A stretch of DNA of 64,000 nucleotides, taken from the NCBI RefSeq assembly GCF_000699445.3, contig NC_067196.1:76994364-77058363 (forward strand), given 5' to 3'. Position numbers and translations under genes: made by a program. Numbering within the stretch: position 1 is the stretch's first letter; each line of letters starts with the position of its first letter. This document shows positions 11,141-24,044 of this stretch, in pieces. The notes beneath the pieces were generated by a model that was not told the origin of the DNA, did not search any database, and saw only the letters and a list, made by a program, of their open reading frames with translations. The DNA comes from Schistosoma haematobium. Lineage: Eukaryota > Platyhelminthes > Trematoda > Strigeidida > Schistosomatidae.

Positions 11141-12150
11141 AAAATAGTTTTATACACAAATACTTTTTTTGTAAACTAAATTAAACAAATGAGTTATTAA
11201 ACATCAAAAATGAACTTCATTATTCCATATTAAAAGGTGCGTACTCTAGGTTTATTAGGCAGCTTGAATCATCTCTTCCGTTCAATAATAAATAGAGTAA
11301 AATGGGGAATTAATTTATACCTTAAGATAACTAATTTACGCACACGAACGATATAACAAAAACTATCAAATGTCACATAGGCCTAAACATAATCATAATT
11401 CTCTTATTTTTCAGATGTAGTCATTGAGGATTTCATCTTGTGACAAATGTACCGTTCTATCACACCTACTCTGTTTTTCGTCAAGCATAATATCTTATTT
11501 TTATGACCACTGTATCAATGAGATTTCACCAGCTTAGTCGAAACAAAAGTGATAAGATGTCACTAAACATACATTTCACATTTCCGCTTCACTTGAAGAA
11601 AAACCATCACTGTGAGAAATGTGCAAGTATATGTGTTTTCTGAAAACGATACCGTTTCTGTAGGTAATTATTTAGCGTATGAAACTCGTTTCAGAATTGT
11701 AAAAAGAATTTTCAAACATGCATCAATGCAACAGCATAGATAATCAGTTAAGCTTTAAAATTACAAACTCTGTTTTGCTAGTCATAGTAAACTGTGTTGT
11801 ACTATTATTAAGTTTTAGGAAAACCTATAGTTTTCGTATAAAGATTAGTAGATAAACTATTATTTGAAATATAAAACTTTGTACTTTTGTATAAAATAGT
11901 AAATTGCTTTTACTCGTTGAATCTTCACTTACGACACTGTAATGTAGTTAACGTTTTCTGAATAAACATGAATCTATCTTTGTGGATTGATCAGATTCAT
12001 TTTTAGTTTAATGAGATAAAATATGATTAGGTTACACAGTTAAAAAAAATAATGAAATTATGTATTTCAGTTCATAAGAAGAAATTAAACATTTTCTTAT
12101 TTTCTGAACATAATTTACTAATTTGAAATACAAATAAACACTGTCATTTA
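11141..12150. other. No gene or repeat seen
   Basis: AT-rich; no long frame, splice-flanked block or repeat recognised. Confidence 0.5.
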
Positions 12151-12530
12151 CTTGGTATTGTTTACTTGAATATTCCCATTGATGTTTAGAACTGCAATTG
12201 ATCAGTGCATACTGTGAGTATTATCTCGATATTGCGTTAATTCACAAGCATTATAAGCAAAAATTAATTGGAATCCTAAACATCAATGGGAGGATTCAAG
12301 TAAACAGTACCTAGTGAATTTAAACTTCACCCCATTACACAAGCAAGTGGTTATCAAGACTCACTAGCCAAGTGAATGACGTGATGGCACTTGAAATGGA
12401 CGGTACTGGGTTCGAGTCTCAGAATAAACTTGAACTCTGGTATTCAGTTACATTCAGCTGACAAGTCCCAAATAGGACGAAACGGGTGTTCTGGATTCCA
12501 CTGCTAGCCACCATCCATTTTTGCTTATAA
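12151..12530. mobile_element. Sm-alpha hammerhead SINE with inverted 3' end
   Basis: A reversed unit end at 12151-12260 faces a forward unit at 12278-12530; 12151-12188 and 12278-12317 are inverted copies. The forward unit has a B box (GGGTTCGAGTCTC) and a ribozyme CTGACAAG...CCCAAATAGGACGAAAC, with G8 changed to A, then CTGGATTCCACTGCTAGCC. Confidence 0.8.
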
Positions 12531-13518
12531 CTACTTTCATGTTTTCATTATTTTTACTTAGAAAAAAGTTTGAAATAAACACAATATCATGGTCGTTTAA
12601 CTGGTGGTTAATCATTGTTTTACATGTCATTCTTGTGTAATGGATGTGTATTCTTTTTCTAAAAATAAAACAGCATTGAAAGTGTCCAGTTTCTAGTAAT
12701 GAAATGTTACAGAATTCACTAAGTAAACCACCTATCTCCTTTTACTTTACGTTAACACTGTCCCTGGCAACCCTAACTAATTTGAATAATATCTAACATG
12801 AATTGTATATCACTGAGTCACATGACACGTGTATTATGTTAGACCTGATTGACATATTTCAGTAATTATTGCTTTGTTGTACCGTGTTCTCTGCTTCCAT
12901 TTTATTTTCTCTAGTAGATGATCATAATTAATTCATTAAATACACCGTTTATAAATCAACAGGCTGTCCACTTAAGAAGAATAAAGGTTCCCGCCTGATG
13001 CATTACATTACTGTGATACATGCCATAAATGTACTGCCTAAATAATGTTTGTACTAGTAAGCTTAAAACAATCTTATATCACATGTCTGTTCCCTACAAT
13101 TAATGTTACCATTTATATCAAACTGATCATGCCTGTAAACTGGCATGAATTCCATAATTCTTATTTACAGAATAAATTATTATCATTATTATTGACAATT
13201 ACTGCACAGCGGTTGTGTTTAAAAAATGTTGACATAGGTGAATGGTGAAATTGCCTTTGAAAGTGTTTGCTCATATGATAATGAACAAACGTTTCGTTGC
13301 TTGTAATAATTTGTTAATTGGTTTTAAAATGTTCATTTTTTGTAATCTACTAATTAGTCCGAATCCAAGTAGCAAAAATTACTTTGATTGAATGTGAGAA
13401 TTTTCATTTTTACATTTGAATTTTATTTTGAATAAATAATTGTCAACCTGAATAGGTATTACCTGGATTAAGCAAAACTGGTAAACACTGAAAAGAATCA
13501 AATGAATTTCTAACTTAG
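12531..13518. other. No gene or repeat seen
   Basis: The 67-codon frame 13045-13248 has no supporting context. Confidence 0.5.
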
Positions 13519-13790
13519 TATCCGAAGGGGTTTTGTGGATATCATAGTAATTTTAGTAGTTGAGATCATGAGTCAATTGAATCTAGACCACCATGGGAAA
13601 CCTGAAAGCACTGGACAGCCTTTTCGTCCTATTTTGGGACTCCTGGGTTCAAATCTCGCGAGGCGTGATCGTGGGTGCGCACTCCTGAGTAGTCCTATAC
13701 TAGGACGAAACGGCCGTCTGGTGCTTCCAGATTTTTCATGGTGGTCCAGCTTCAACTGACCCATAATCTCAAATACTAAAATTTCTAAAT
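13519..13790. mobile_element. Hammerhead SINE, inverted partial dimer
   Basis: The left arm is a reversed 3' end through the hammerhead region. The right arm is forward, from GGTTCAAATCTCGC through the hammerhead and tail. The forward core reads CTGAGTAG (G8 changed), with stem II GTCC/GGAC and GAAAC intact. Both arms end in the tail, so the locus folds on itself. Confidence 0.75.
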
Positions 13791-13907
13791 TGTTTGATTA
13801 GTTAATAGAGAAATAATATAATTGTAATATATAATAAAACGACGAATGAACATTAAATTACGACAAAGCATTACTCTGAATAACAACGATAAGTCCATAC
13901 ATCTATG

Positions 13908-13908
<1 letters not shown>

Positions 13909-13948
<40 letters not shown>
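13909..13948. repeat. (TA)n microsatellite
   Basis: About 19 uninterrupted TA units. Confidence 0.95.
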
Positions 13949-13950
<2 letters not shown>

Positions 13951-15724
13951 GTATTTAAAAATGTAATACTGTTATCTGTATGTGTTTAGCTTCAAGCGGA
14001 ATTATTTTGATAATTCGATATAAATTAGACTTAGATGTAAACTTATATACAATTGAAATATATTTGTTTAGTTGACCTGAATGCTTAACATGATGTTAAA
14101 TTAAACGTCAATTTTTGTATGTAGAACTCAAAATTAGGAATATGAAATAAGCCGTGAAATGAAAGAAAACTTGGTGGGGAAGATGAATTTATCTATAAAT
14201 ACAAAATGTGAAAATCATACATCATATACATCATTTGCACATCTTCTTTGAATTGTCTTTTTCAAGCTTAATTGTTCCTTCATTCTTGTCATTATATTGA
14301 GGAATTTCAGTTTCTTTTTCTTTTCATTTCATTTTAATCTTCTCAACCTTCTGCTCACAGATATTCCATTTTTGACTAGTGCTACATACTACTTATATCT
14401 GTAAATATAAGTAGCATACATCACAGACGTATTGTACATTTCTCCTTCACTCTAGAAATAACAATCTCAACTATTGTTTGTAAAAATGTTTATAGTTTGA
14501 GAATTATAACTTGCTCCTTCAATGAAATATTCCCAGCATGTTAATATGTTATAATGGATTGGATCAAAATAGAAAATTGATCTCTTGTTGCAAAAAGTAT
14601 GTAAAGTCTTAAACAAACAAACAGGAAAAGATACTGGAAAAGAAAACTGATTTTGAAACGACTTACGTATTATTTTATTGAAAAAAAAGAAAACATGAAG
14701 GAAAAACAACCGGAAGTCTTAACTTCTAGAAAATTCTAGGACATTAGTTCCGAGATAAAGATCACAGTGTATATCCGCTTTACATATCATTAAAAAAACT
14801 CATAACTAATCAAAATGAAACCACATGAATGTTTTGAACGGTATATAGTTTGAATTACCGCTACAAAATCATGCATATGGTAATACTTTGGATATCCGTT
14901 TGCCAGAATATCACAATTATTAATCTTTATTTATTATTAACGATATTCCTTACGAATATTTAGTAATCCAAACAACTATATTAATGGTTTCTTATTATTA
15001 GGAATAACATAATTTCTCTAAGAACGTGCCACAATACTCAATATTATATGGTTTTTAACAAACATTTATTGATCATAGGTAAAGAGATAAAAAAGATATT
15101 TTACAAACATATAGATATGATAGTGATTTCGATGAAAAGATGTATCTTTCCCAGACCTTTCTGAATTGTTTGCATTTTCCAGTTAAAGTATTTCACTTAA
15201 CTACATAAAAGCTCTACTGAAAAGAAAATGGAAAATAATGATTAATTATTTTTATTCATGACCATTTGCAATCCTGATAATGGTGATATATCATATGTAG
15301 ATTAACGATGAAGTTAAGAACATTTCAACCGTCCTTTACATTATTTTTTAAAATAAATTAGCATGCTAAAATTTATAGTGGAACAAACAAAAATGTTTAT
15401 TGTATATTGTGATGTGACACTGTCATTTGTTATGGTGAGAATAAGGAAATTATGCTAAACAGTTAATTTAATTCATCTAATTCAAACGAAAGTGCACGGA
15501 TATAAAAAGGTTAAAAAACAGAAAATGTGTCTTAAATTTAAACACAATCGATGAAATAAATCGGTTAGTCCTCTCTTACACCCCATCTCTAATCTATATA
15601 TATATACTTGTTGCTAACAGTTTTGTATGAATATGAAGATAAAATATGAAGAAACTCAACACTAACTAGTGTGTCTATAATTCACAGATTTGTTTGTCAA
15701 CTATATAAATAAAAAAACGGAGAT
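13949..15724. other. No gene or repeat seen
   Basis: AT-rich with low-complexity pyrimidine stretches near 14280-14340; the minus frame 14467-14709 is Phe-rich and looks like chance. Confidence 0.5.
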
Positions 15725-15975
15725 TTTCAGTATGTGCTTGTGGAGACTGTTGGATTTTATTGAAATCGTTAACTGAATAATGTTAGATCACCATTGAAAA
15801 CGCCACCTGATGGATATAGAGGTTAAGTGTTTGCACTGTACCAGGAGTCCTGTGTGAAGGATTGTGAATGTGCGCTTCTGAGGAGTCTCGCACTAGAACG
15901 AAATGGCTATCCTGTTCTCACCGGTTTTCAAATGTGGTCTCACATTGATCGGTTCATGATTTCAATAAAACACTG
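15725..15975 (+). mobile_element. Hammerhead SINE, decayed copy
   Basis: Forward copy with the A-box segment (ATATAGAGGTTAAG), a lost B box, and a ribozyme region with CTGAGGAG and GAAAT. Stem II has lost several pairs. A reversed tail fragment (about 15740-15800) precedes it, giving a foldback arrangement. Confidence 0.65.
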
Positions 15976-17110
15976 AGGTTGTAGAATAATTATCGATGAT
16001 TAAGTGTATGTAATCCAATGAGGTATCTTAATTACATTTTGTTCATCTCCTATAGTGCATATCAGGAGAGTCTAACATAAATATGTAAATTTTTTGTAGT
16101 TGCCTGCTCCTATTCGTACACTAATGTCCATGTATGGGTTTATGGTTGTCGCTTTGACGGCATGAAATAGTTGTTTTTAAAAAATACTATGATAAAAATA
16201 ATCCAAAAATATTATTCAAATGCATTACGTTTGTGTAATCAGTTACATTTCTTCTCGTGTTCAGATTATTTATAAGAAGAAAAATTGTTGTTCACTTAAC
16301 GTGCCCTTTGAAATCTGACTTTCACTTATGATAATTCTCTCCCTCTACATTATATATATATCGTTTGCCATGTTCATTTATCCGTATTAGACATGGGAAT
16401 TGATTGTATGATTATCATTGGAAAATTTTCCTTTAATGATTGTTTAGTTGCAGATGTCACTAACCGCACCATTATCATGTTTATTACGGAAAAAAAACTA
16501 CTTACAAGATTAATTATGCATATTTCTAATTTACATTCAAATCAAATAAATGCATAATGATAGATGTTAGTTTTTTTTTACTGTTATCGTAATAACTTCC
16601 TTATCGCTTTCACCTTTACCATGCCGATATTTCAACCAGTACTTTTTCCTTATCAAGGAAATTTTGTCCTTTATCGATCATTTCTTAAATCCTTTCAGAT
16701 TCTTTGATCATATGCAAAAGAGAATTCTTTAATTATGGCAAACACTCATGATTATTTAAACAAGCAAAATCAATTGATCGAGGTATATATTATCTATCAT
16801 GAAACTATATCTTCATTTGATGTAAACAATCAATTAGGTACCTGGATAATTTAAAACATATTATAATGAAAAGAATTCATCTCTCAATACAATAGACACC
16901 ATTATGGATATGCATAAAATATTTAATTCGGATTAAATTTATCATGATACCATATTACTTTCAAAATGAACCAATAACTCTAATCTATGTATAAGTCATA
17001 TTCTTGCTAATGACAAGCTTTGGTATGAATTCTTGAAGTTTGAATCAGATTTTTGAATAGTGAAATTCAACCACATTGAGGATGAAACATATCTCTGTTG
17101 ATATTAGATG
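15976..17110. other. No gene or repeat seen
   Basis: AT-rich, featureless to the start of the solo LTR. Confidence 0.5.
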
Positions 17111-17613
17111 TGTTATATGCGAACGATCAGTAGGTGAATAGTAACCGCTAAGATCTATTTATGGACTAATATTATATATATTCTTATTGTATAACTAGTA
17201 TGTAACTATATTCTATGTATATTCATAGTTAAGGCTTCAATTTAACCTACTGACTATTATTATAAGATTTAATACTCTTACGTTATTTCCAATTTACTAG
17301 TAATAGTCTTTCACAATCACGGCCACTTTTGTCCTGATCTTGCATAATTGTTATTTTCTATTTAATGGTATGGTGCAGTCTGGCTTGTTTTTATCTGAAA
17401 TATCTGAAATACACGATTCATATATAGTTGAAGGGTGATATTGGTATTCTGCACTGAACCGGTTGCGTTAGTCCAGAATCAACTATCTTGGAGAATCATT
17501 AAGAACTCAGAGTTGACTCTAGTCTGCTCATTATGATTTATGCGTCATTGGTATGGTCAATAACTCGTTGTTGTAATTGACATGATATATTCGCAGGGCA
17601 TAAGAACATAACA
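17111..17613 (+). mobile_element. Solo LTR, same family, no clear target duplication
   Basis: Starts TGTTATATGC and ends AACATAACA. The interior matches the LTR at 43902 (GGACTAATATTATATATATTC, then ACGGCCACTTTTG). The right boundary is the first base of an RTE fragment (GAGCAGCATGTTTA). The left flank AGATG does not match the right GAGCA. Confidence 0.7.
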
Positions 17614-18147
17614 GAGCAGCATGTTTAAAATTGAAGAACATCTGGAACTCAGAACAACTGTCTGTCAACCAACACCTAAATAAGAATTTTAAATACAAAT
17701 ATCAAGACAGTTCTACTATAGGGAGCCGAAACTTGGAGAACTACGAAAGCCATCACCCAGAAGATACAAGTGTTTATTAATAGCTGTCTACATAAAATAC
17801 TTCGGATCCATTGACCAGAAACGATCAGCAACAACCTAGTGTGGGAGAGAACAAACCAAATCCCAGTGGAGGAAGAAGTCAAGAAGAAGCGTTGGAAGTG
17901 GACAGGACACATATTGAGGAAAGCACCCAATTGCGTCACAAGATGAGCCCTCACATGGAATCCTCAATGCCACAGGAGAAGTGGAAGACCAAAGAACACA
18001 TTACGTCGAGAGATGGAGACAGACATGAAAAGAATGAAGAACAGTTGGACAGAACTAGAAAGGCTCAGGACAGAGTGGGTTAAAGAATGCTAGTCAGCGG
18101 CCTGTGCTCCATTGAGAGTAACAGGCGTAACGAATTAAGCAAGTAAA
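17614..18147 (+). pseudogene. RTE-clade retrotransposon fragment (3' end of the reverse transcriptase ORF)
   Basis: Nucleotide paralogue of 19130-19650. The encoded C-terminal block (VLLYG-x-[54 protein letters not shown]) appears in several frames with stops. It ends near a GTAA-type tail (AAGCAAGTAAATT). Strongly decayed. Confidence 0.85.
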
Positions 18148-18790
18148 TTTATCATAAAAGTAACTAAATAATGTAGAAGAAATTTATACACTGATTTGTT
18201 TTTCCTTAGTAATAGAAAATATTACAGTTAATTAGATTAATTTCTAACTTTCAACTAAATCACACGATATTCAGATTCCAGCTAATAATAATAATAAGAT
18301 GAAAGTTTTTTTGAGAATATAACTCCAATACATTAATAGCATTTTCCTGTTTTGTACTCCAGACTACTAAGAAACATGTTATTACTTATATTAATAATAA
18401 TGATATTGATTTATCATAATAATCGTGTACTTTATCATAAACACTTTCATACTTGTCGACTTTCAGTGGTGTATTCCTAATTGATACTTTATGTATGTAT
18501 TCAGTGTACACTTTAAAAAAATGCTGTAATCTTAAAAGTAGATAACTTTTAAATATATGCTACTGAACTAGGCTATTGACATCACAAATCATGCTTCACT
18601 TAAATACATTTATTGAAAAAAAATAGTCTTGATTTCTTTCATGATCTTTTATTTAATTTAAAAGATCTTTTCATCATTACATTTATATATAAAGAGAGAA
18701 ATAAACAAATTGCTATACAAAAGAGCTGGTATAGATAGATAGAATGTTTTCAAAGATTACTAATTACTATTACCATATTATTATATGGAT

Positions 18791-19660
18791 CATGAAGACG
18801 TCAACGTCTGAAGGGAAGCGCGGGATACAATGGACATCTAAGATGCAGTTAGATGATCTAGACTTCGCAGACGATCTAGCCCTTCTATCCCAAACGCAAC
18901 AACAGATGCAGGAGAAGACGAACAGTGTGGCAGCAGCCTCGGCAGCAATAGGTCTCAATATACACAAAGGGAAAAGCAGGATTTTCCGATACAACACAGA
19001 ATGCACCAATCCAGTCACAATTGACGGAGAAGATTTGGAAGATGTAAAAACATTTGCATATCTGGGCAGCATCATTGATGAACAGGGTTGATCTGATGCA
19101 GATGTGAAGGCACGGATGGCGAAGCAAGAGCAGCATATTTACAACTGAAGAACATCTGGAACTCAAAGCAACTGTCAACCAATATCGAAGTCAGGATTTG
19201 TAATACAAATGTCAAGACAGTTCTACTGTATGGGACAGAAACTTGGAGAACTACGAAAGCCGTCATCCAGAAGATACAGGTGTTTATCAACAATTGTCTA
19301 CGCAAAATACTTCAGATCCATTGGCCGGACACTATTAGCAACAACCTACTGTGGGAGAGAACAAACCAGATCCCAGCGGAGGAAGAAATCAGGAAGAAGC
19401 GCTGGAAGTGGATAGGACACACATTGAGGAAAGCACCCAACTGCGTCACAAGACAAGCCCTCACATGGAATCCTCAAGGCGAAAGGAAAAGAGGAAGACC
19501 AAAGAACACATTACGCCGAGAAATGGAAATAGACATGAGAAAAATGAACAAGAATTGGATGGAACTAGAAAAGAAGGCCCAGGACAGAGTGGGTTGGAGA
19601 ATGCTGGTCAGCGGCCTATGCTCCATTGGGAGTAACAGGCGTAAGTAAAGTAAGTAAGTA
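18791..19660 (+). pseudogene. RTE-clade retrotransposon, 5'-truncated
   Basis: Starts inside the reverse transcriptase domain: LDDLDFADDLALLSQTQQQM contains the catalytic FADD. DGEDLEDVKTFAYLGSIIDE follows, then an in-frame TGA and a frameshift. The downstream frame 19280-19648 restores [20 protein letters not shown] ... [18 protein letters not shown]. The 3' end is a GTAAGTAAGTA run typical of RTE tails. Flanks 18776-18790 and 19661-19677 resemble each other (TATTATTATATGGAT versus TATTACTATATAGGGAT), a possible decayed target duplication. Confidence 0.88.
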
Positions 19661-19677
19661 TATTACTATATAGGGAT

Positions 19678-20736
19678 ACGATTTTTGAACATTATACACA
19701 CATATTTGTTACCAAATATGGTTTTAAGATGTTTTCAATACGCCATAATATATTATTATCGACACCATGTAAAATGTATCGATAAAACATTTCGTCAGAT
19801 ATTACGTTATTGATTGCACAACCGTTAGTAGTATAAATTGGAAATATCACAGACCAAAAAATGGATTGTTATGGTACAACAGCATTGATTTGTCGATGAT
19901 AGTAATCATATATAAAAAGAGAAATGTTAATTGAAAATGATATTGGAGTAATGAAGATGTATATTTGAGGACTCTTAAGATTGAATGATGATTAGTATAT
20001 AAGGAGAGTCTGAGACTTCTGAAAATCAGTTATCACTTATATGAATATATTACTTCACTTGACAAATGTTTATCCGAATAACAAAAAGCAAGTCAATAAT
20101 CAGAGCCAGACATTGTTACAAGTAATGCACAATGAACATTTAACATGAAATCGCATAAAGTTATCGGATAGCATTATTGAAACATAATTATCAGAGTACA
20201 AACATACCAAAGGACTTGACAGAATGACTTCAGTTCCAGCAAGGTAATCAATTAACAGACAAGTTCGACTTCATGACTAAATATGATTTATTCTAGGTAA
20301 TCTTAACTTTTATTCAGTACTTCTCCTACATGGTGATTACAGTACCTTTCAATCTATAAAATAATAATCGAATAAAGAGTTGTTTTCTTTCAGTTTATAT
20401 TCATTACATCATTTATAGATACAGTAATTATATTGTTTGTAGTAATTATACATATTACCTTATATAATAAATATTTTGCAAACATATATTAATTAAATAC
20501 AATAAAATATTTGGAACATTTGTGCAATATATTTAGTATTTTCTAATTGATAGATAAAGATTTTCCATATTTGTCTAATTAATTAAAATATAATTTAATG
20601 AAAATTGAAATATCATTTGTATTCGCTTAACACTTGGTGGACATTTAATCGAATTTCTAAACAAATAACATATCCAAAAAAACTAAGATACTGAGAAGGA
20701 TTAAATCAATGAAATTTATCATTTTACGAAAAAAGG
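19678..20736. other. No gene or repeat seen
   Basis: AT-rich stretch between the RTE pseudogene and the long inverted repeat. Confidence 0.5.
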
Positions 20737-22155
20737 TTTTAGTAGGATCCTTTATTTTGTCGTCATTTAGATCGGACGATGTTGTCGAAAGGGCTCTCCA
20801 ATTTAGTGACCCGACATCTGACTCCAAGTAGATCGTATGAATGATTGTTATTGAAATATATATGTCGCCTATCCTCGTATATAATCATCTACTTAAATCG
20901 CGTTAGTCAATAACGGAATTAATTAGGTCAAATAACGAGAATGGACGTTTGAATACATATATTTTGTATATGAAGCGAAACGACTTGCAGTGGAGATGGA
21001 CGGTAAGCCAATTCCCTTTTAGTCAAGCGTTAATCAATACTTATTGTCACACAAAAATAGGTTAACGACATGTGATGAGTAATGGGATAATAAGTGTACA
21101 CACACGTATGCTCTGATATAAAAACAGTCAAGATTGAAAAGCAAATAATTAACAAGGTCAGAATGTGACTCATATAGAGAATGTATTGATTGGTTTGTCC
21201 GAAAGTTAGAATAGGGTATATGGGCTTGACATGGTAATTGACACTACAGCGTAGTGATTGAGCCCTACTATGTTCAGAAAAAATAACTGCCTATTCACAG
21301 CATTTTATTGATATAAAAATTTAGGTACTTTACTCAAGTCAACTTAGATCAAACAGAAGAACAGGTGAATTATATGACCTAAATGTTCAGTTTTATTTTT
21401 GAGTATCGTGGATCATGGATGCACACTGCCGAAGAGTCCTATACTAGAACGAAATGGCCGTCTAGTACTTACAGGTTTTCTCTCTATATATATAAGCTAC
21501 CGTTTATGAGTCGTAATTATGCATGATTTATTACTTAGGCAAGATTATAATTATTTCTTTCTTTTTTTATACCAGAATATAGTTCTAAATTTCGATATTT
21601 TTATTCATTTACCTTTTGAAATGGTTATATTTTCTTTATAAAATTATTATTTTACGATATGTAGTGTCGGTTGACATGTTAACCCCATATACCTTATTCT
21701 GGCTTTCGAACAGGTCAATCTATTCATTGTACTTGAGTCACATTTCGACTGTTTTTATATGAGCGCATACGTGGTTGTACATTTCGTATCCCATTCATCA
21801 AATATCTGTAACTTATTTTTGTGTGACTATAAGTATTGATTAACGCTTGACTAAAAGGGATTTGGCTTACCGTCCATCTCCACTGCAAGTCGTTTCGTTT
21901 CTCCCTATTCCATTCGCTTCATATACAAAATATATGTATTCAAAAGTTCATTCTCGTTATTTGACTTAATTAATTCCATTATTGCTTAACGTGATTTAAG
22001 TCGATGATTATATACGAGGATAGGCGACATATATATTTCAATAACAATCATTCATACGATCTACTTGGAGTCAGATGTCGGGTCACTAAATTGGAGAGCC
22101 CTTTCGACAACATCGTCCGATCTAAATGACGACAAAATAAAGGGCCCCACTAAAA
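20737..22155. repeat. Long inverted repeat, arms about 500 bases
   Basis: Left arm 20737-21258 (TTTTAGTAGGATCCTTTATT ... GACACTACAG) is matched by right arm 21660-22155 in reverse (TGTAGTGTCGGTTGACATG ... GGGCCCCACTAAAA). Both hold a TATA-like TATATAAAAACAGTC segment (minus orientation in the right arm) and an identical stretch around ATCGGACGATGTTGTCG. The 400-base spacer includes a SINE fragment. It could be two LTRs in opposite directions or one foldback element; no target duplication was seen. Confidence 0.75.
21395..21482 (+). mobile_element. Hammerhead SINE fragment
   Basis: Hammerhead-to-tail part only. The core reads CCGAAGAG instead of CTGANGAG; GAAAT and the GGCCGTC segment follow. 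It lies in the spacer of the long inverted repeat. Confidence 0.65.
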
Positions 22156-22759
22156 GTTAACGACTATTTTTATTTACTTCTTGAACATTCTCACTCTTAT
22201 TTAAAGATTATACTATAAATAATCACAAATTTAAACTTTTTAACCACTGAAATATAAAGTTTTACTTATGAGTAGTAATTTCGAAGAATATTAACCTTAG
22301 ATACCTATAAACTGATTATTGGTATCTAATTTTGTGTATTATTATTATTATTACTATTATTATTATTAATCGAAATGTTTCAATGAATTTCTTATGTAAA
22401 CACTTGAATTATTGATTCTCTATTGTGATCCATTTAAATTTGTAGTGATGAGTTAAAGTTAACAAAATTTACTGAATCTTTATTCTCATATTTTTTTGGT
22501 TATAATCCAGTATAACATAGGTTTAAATTTCATAGAAGAATCACTTCATTCAACCTTACAAATGTACCATACTACATATATATTTGTAATAAGATAGAAA
22601 AGCAAACAAACAAAAAGTAAACAACCTCTGAATAATGCTATAACAGTCTAGTTTTATATCAAAACGACAATCTGCCTTTTATGGTTATAATGATCATTTA
22701 AAATGCAATTGGATTTTACTTGTCATTTAAATAAATAAGAATTTGATAAGTTTTATTTG

Positions 22760-23490
22760 ATTCTATCAATCTTGATAGAATATCGTTCTCTGAGCTGGAT
22801 GGTTTGGTCGTGGAGCTTTCTGTTGGGATATTCAGGGAAATATCCCAAAAATTATCCTGTTAAGCCTAATGCTATCCTTGGACATGAAATGGTATCATCT
22901 TATTGGTCAATATTTATTTAACGTGTTATTTTCCTGTTGGCCATTATTGTACAATGTTATCTTCTATTTTATGGTACGTTGTGGACTGCTTGACTGGTAT
23001 ATAAACAAAGTATGTTTGAAATATAATGATTCATAAATCCGAGGCTGAAACTTGTGTTCTGGACTCATCTGGGTGGGCTAAACAGGGAAGCGAGACCAAT
23101 CAGAACCCTAGGTCGTTCTACGTGTTTGCGCGTCTTTGGTCCGATCAATAATTCGCTACCCCTCTAGTCAGAAGCATTTATTTTTCACGTTATAACACTT
23201 TCCTCGTTCTTCTGAACGACATCAGCACAAACTTCAGATAGAATTGAAGTGTTCGAATTTCTCCATATGCGTTTCACAGCTTGTTCTGTACACCTCGACG
23301 TTGATTGGTTCTTATTGACTTTAAATTTGTCATTGTTTACACCTTTGTTTAGGTTGTGTCTCTGAAGTTTGTGCTGATGATGTCGTTCAGAAGAACGATG
23401 AAAACTCCACGATCAAACCATCCAGCTCAGAGAACAAAACTCCATCAAAATCATCCACCTGAACTACAAATCTTTTCCACCATCTCAAAA
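22760..23490. mobile_element. Foldback element with nested solo LTR
   Basis: The left arm (TCTCTGAGCTGGATGGTTTG ... TCTTCTGAACGACATCAGC) is repeated inverted at about 23360-23460 (GATGTCGTTCAGAAGAACGA ... CCATCCAGCTCAGAGAAC). Arms are about 130-150 bases once the LTR is removed. No coding capacity; probably non-autonomous. Confidence 0.7.
22821..23197 (+). mobile_element. Solo LTR with CTTTC target duplication
   Basis: Starts TGTTGGGATA and ends TTATAACA. CTTTC is present on both sides (22816-22820 and 23198-23202). A TATA-like TATATAAAC lies about mid-element. Removing it rejoins the foldback arm without loss. No internal retrotransposon sequence remains. Confidence 0.85.
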
Positions 23491-24044
23491 TTCTATCAAT
23501 CTATTAAATCATAAATATTATTAGTTATTTAAAAAAATCGATATAGAGAACATTTATCTTTATTATTATTTTCTTTTTAATATCAAAATAATACAATACT
23601 AGTTTTATATCCAATTAATTTTAAAGAAATCATCTTTTGTACAGCAGTGAAGTTGGCAAAATAAAAAAAACAAACAGAAGTATTCAACAAAATATAAACT
23701 TTGATATTCAAATAAAATGTAATTCATTTGAATGGCTTTTGCTATTTTATACAAATCATCATGATCAACATCATTGTTATCATCAATAATCCGAACAAAC
23801 GTACATCATTTAATTTATAAATGTTTGGAACCGTAAGAAGTAGATTCAGTGTGTCTTTATCGATTGAACTTTATACTTCTTAAATAACTCTGTCTGTTAC
23901 TCTAACATAGAAAGAAAGCTGGACTCGTTTTAACTAGATAGCATCAGAAGAAAATAAAGATTAAAAATATCCTGGAGGATAAGTATTAACAATATCTATA
24001 AGAATTTTAAGATTATGCAAGTAATATTAATTAAGATATTTTTA
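23491..24044 (-). other. Likely 3' flank / 3' UTR of the receptor gene
   Basis: Directly after the receptor stop codon on the minus strand. AT-rich, with several possible AATAAA-like sites but none that can be chosen by eye. Confidence 0.4.

Noticed and set aside
17811..18083. Plus-strand frame of 90 codons
   Set aside because: Out-of-phase reading of the RTE 3' end; the same shadow occurs at 19351-19635.
18770..19305. Minus-strand frames
   Set aside because: Antisense shadows of the RTE reverse transcriptase.
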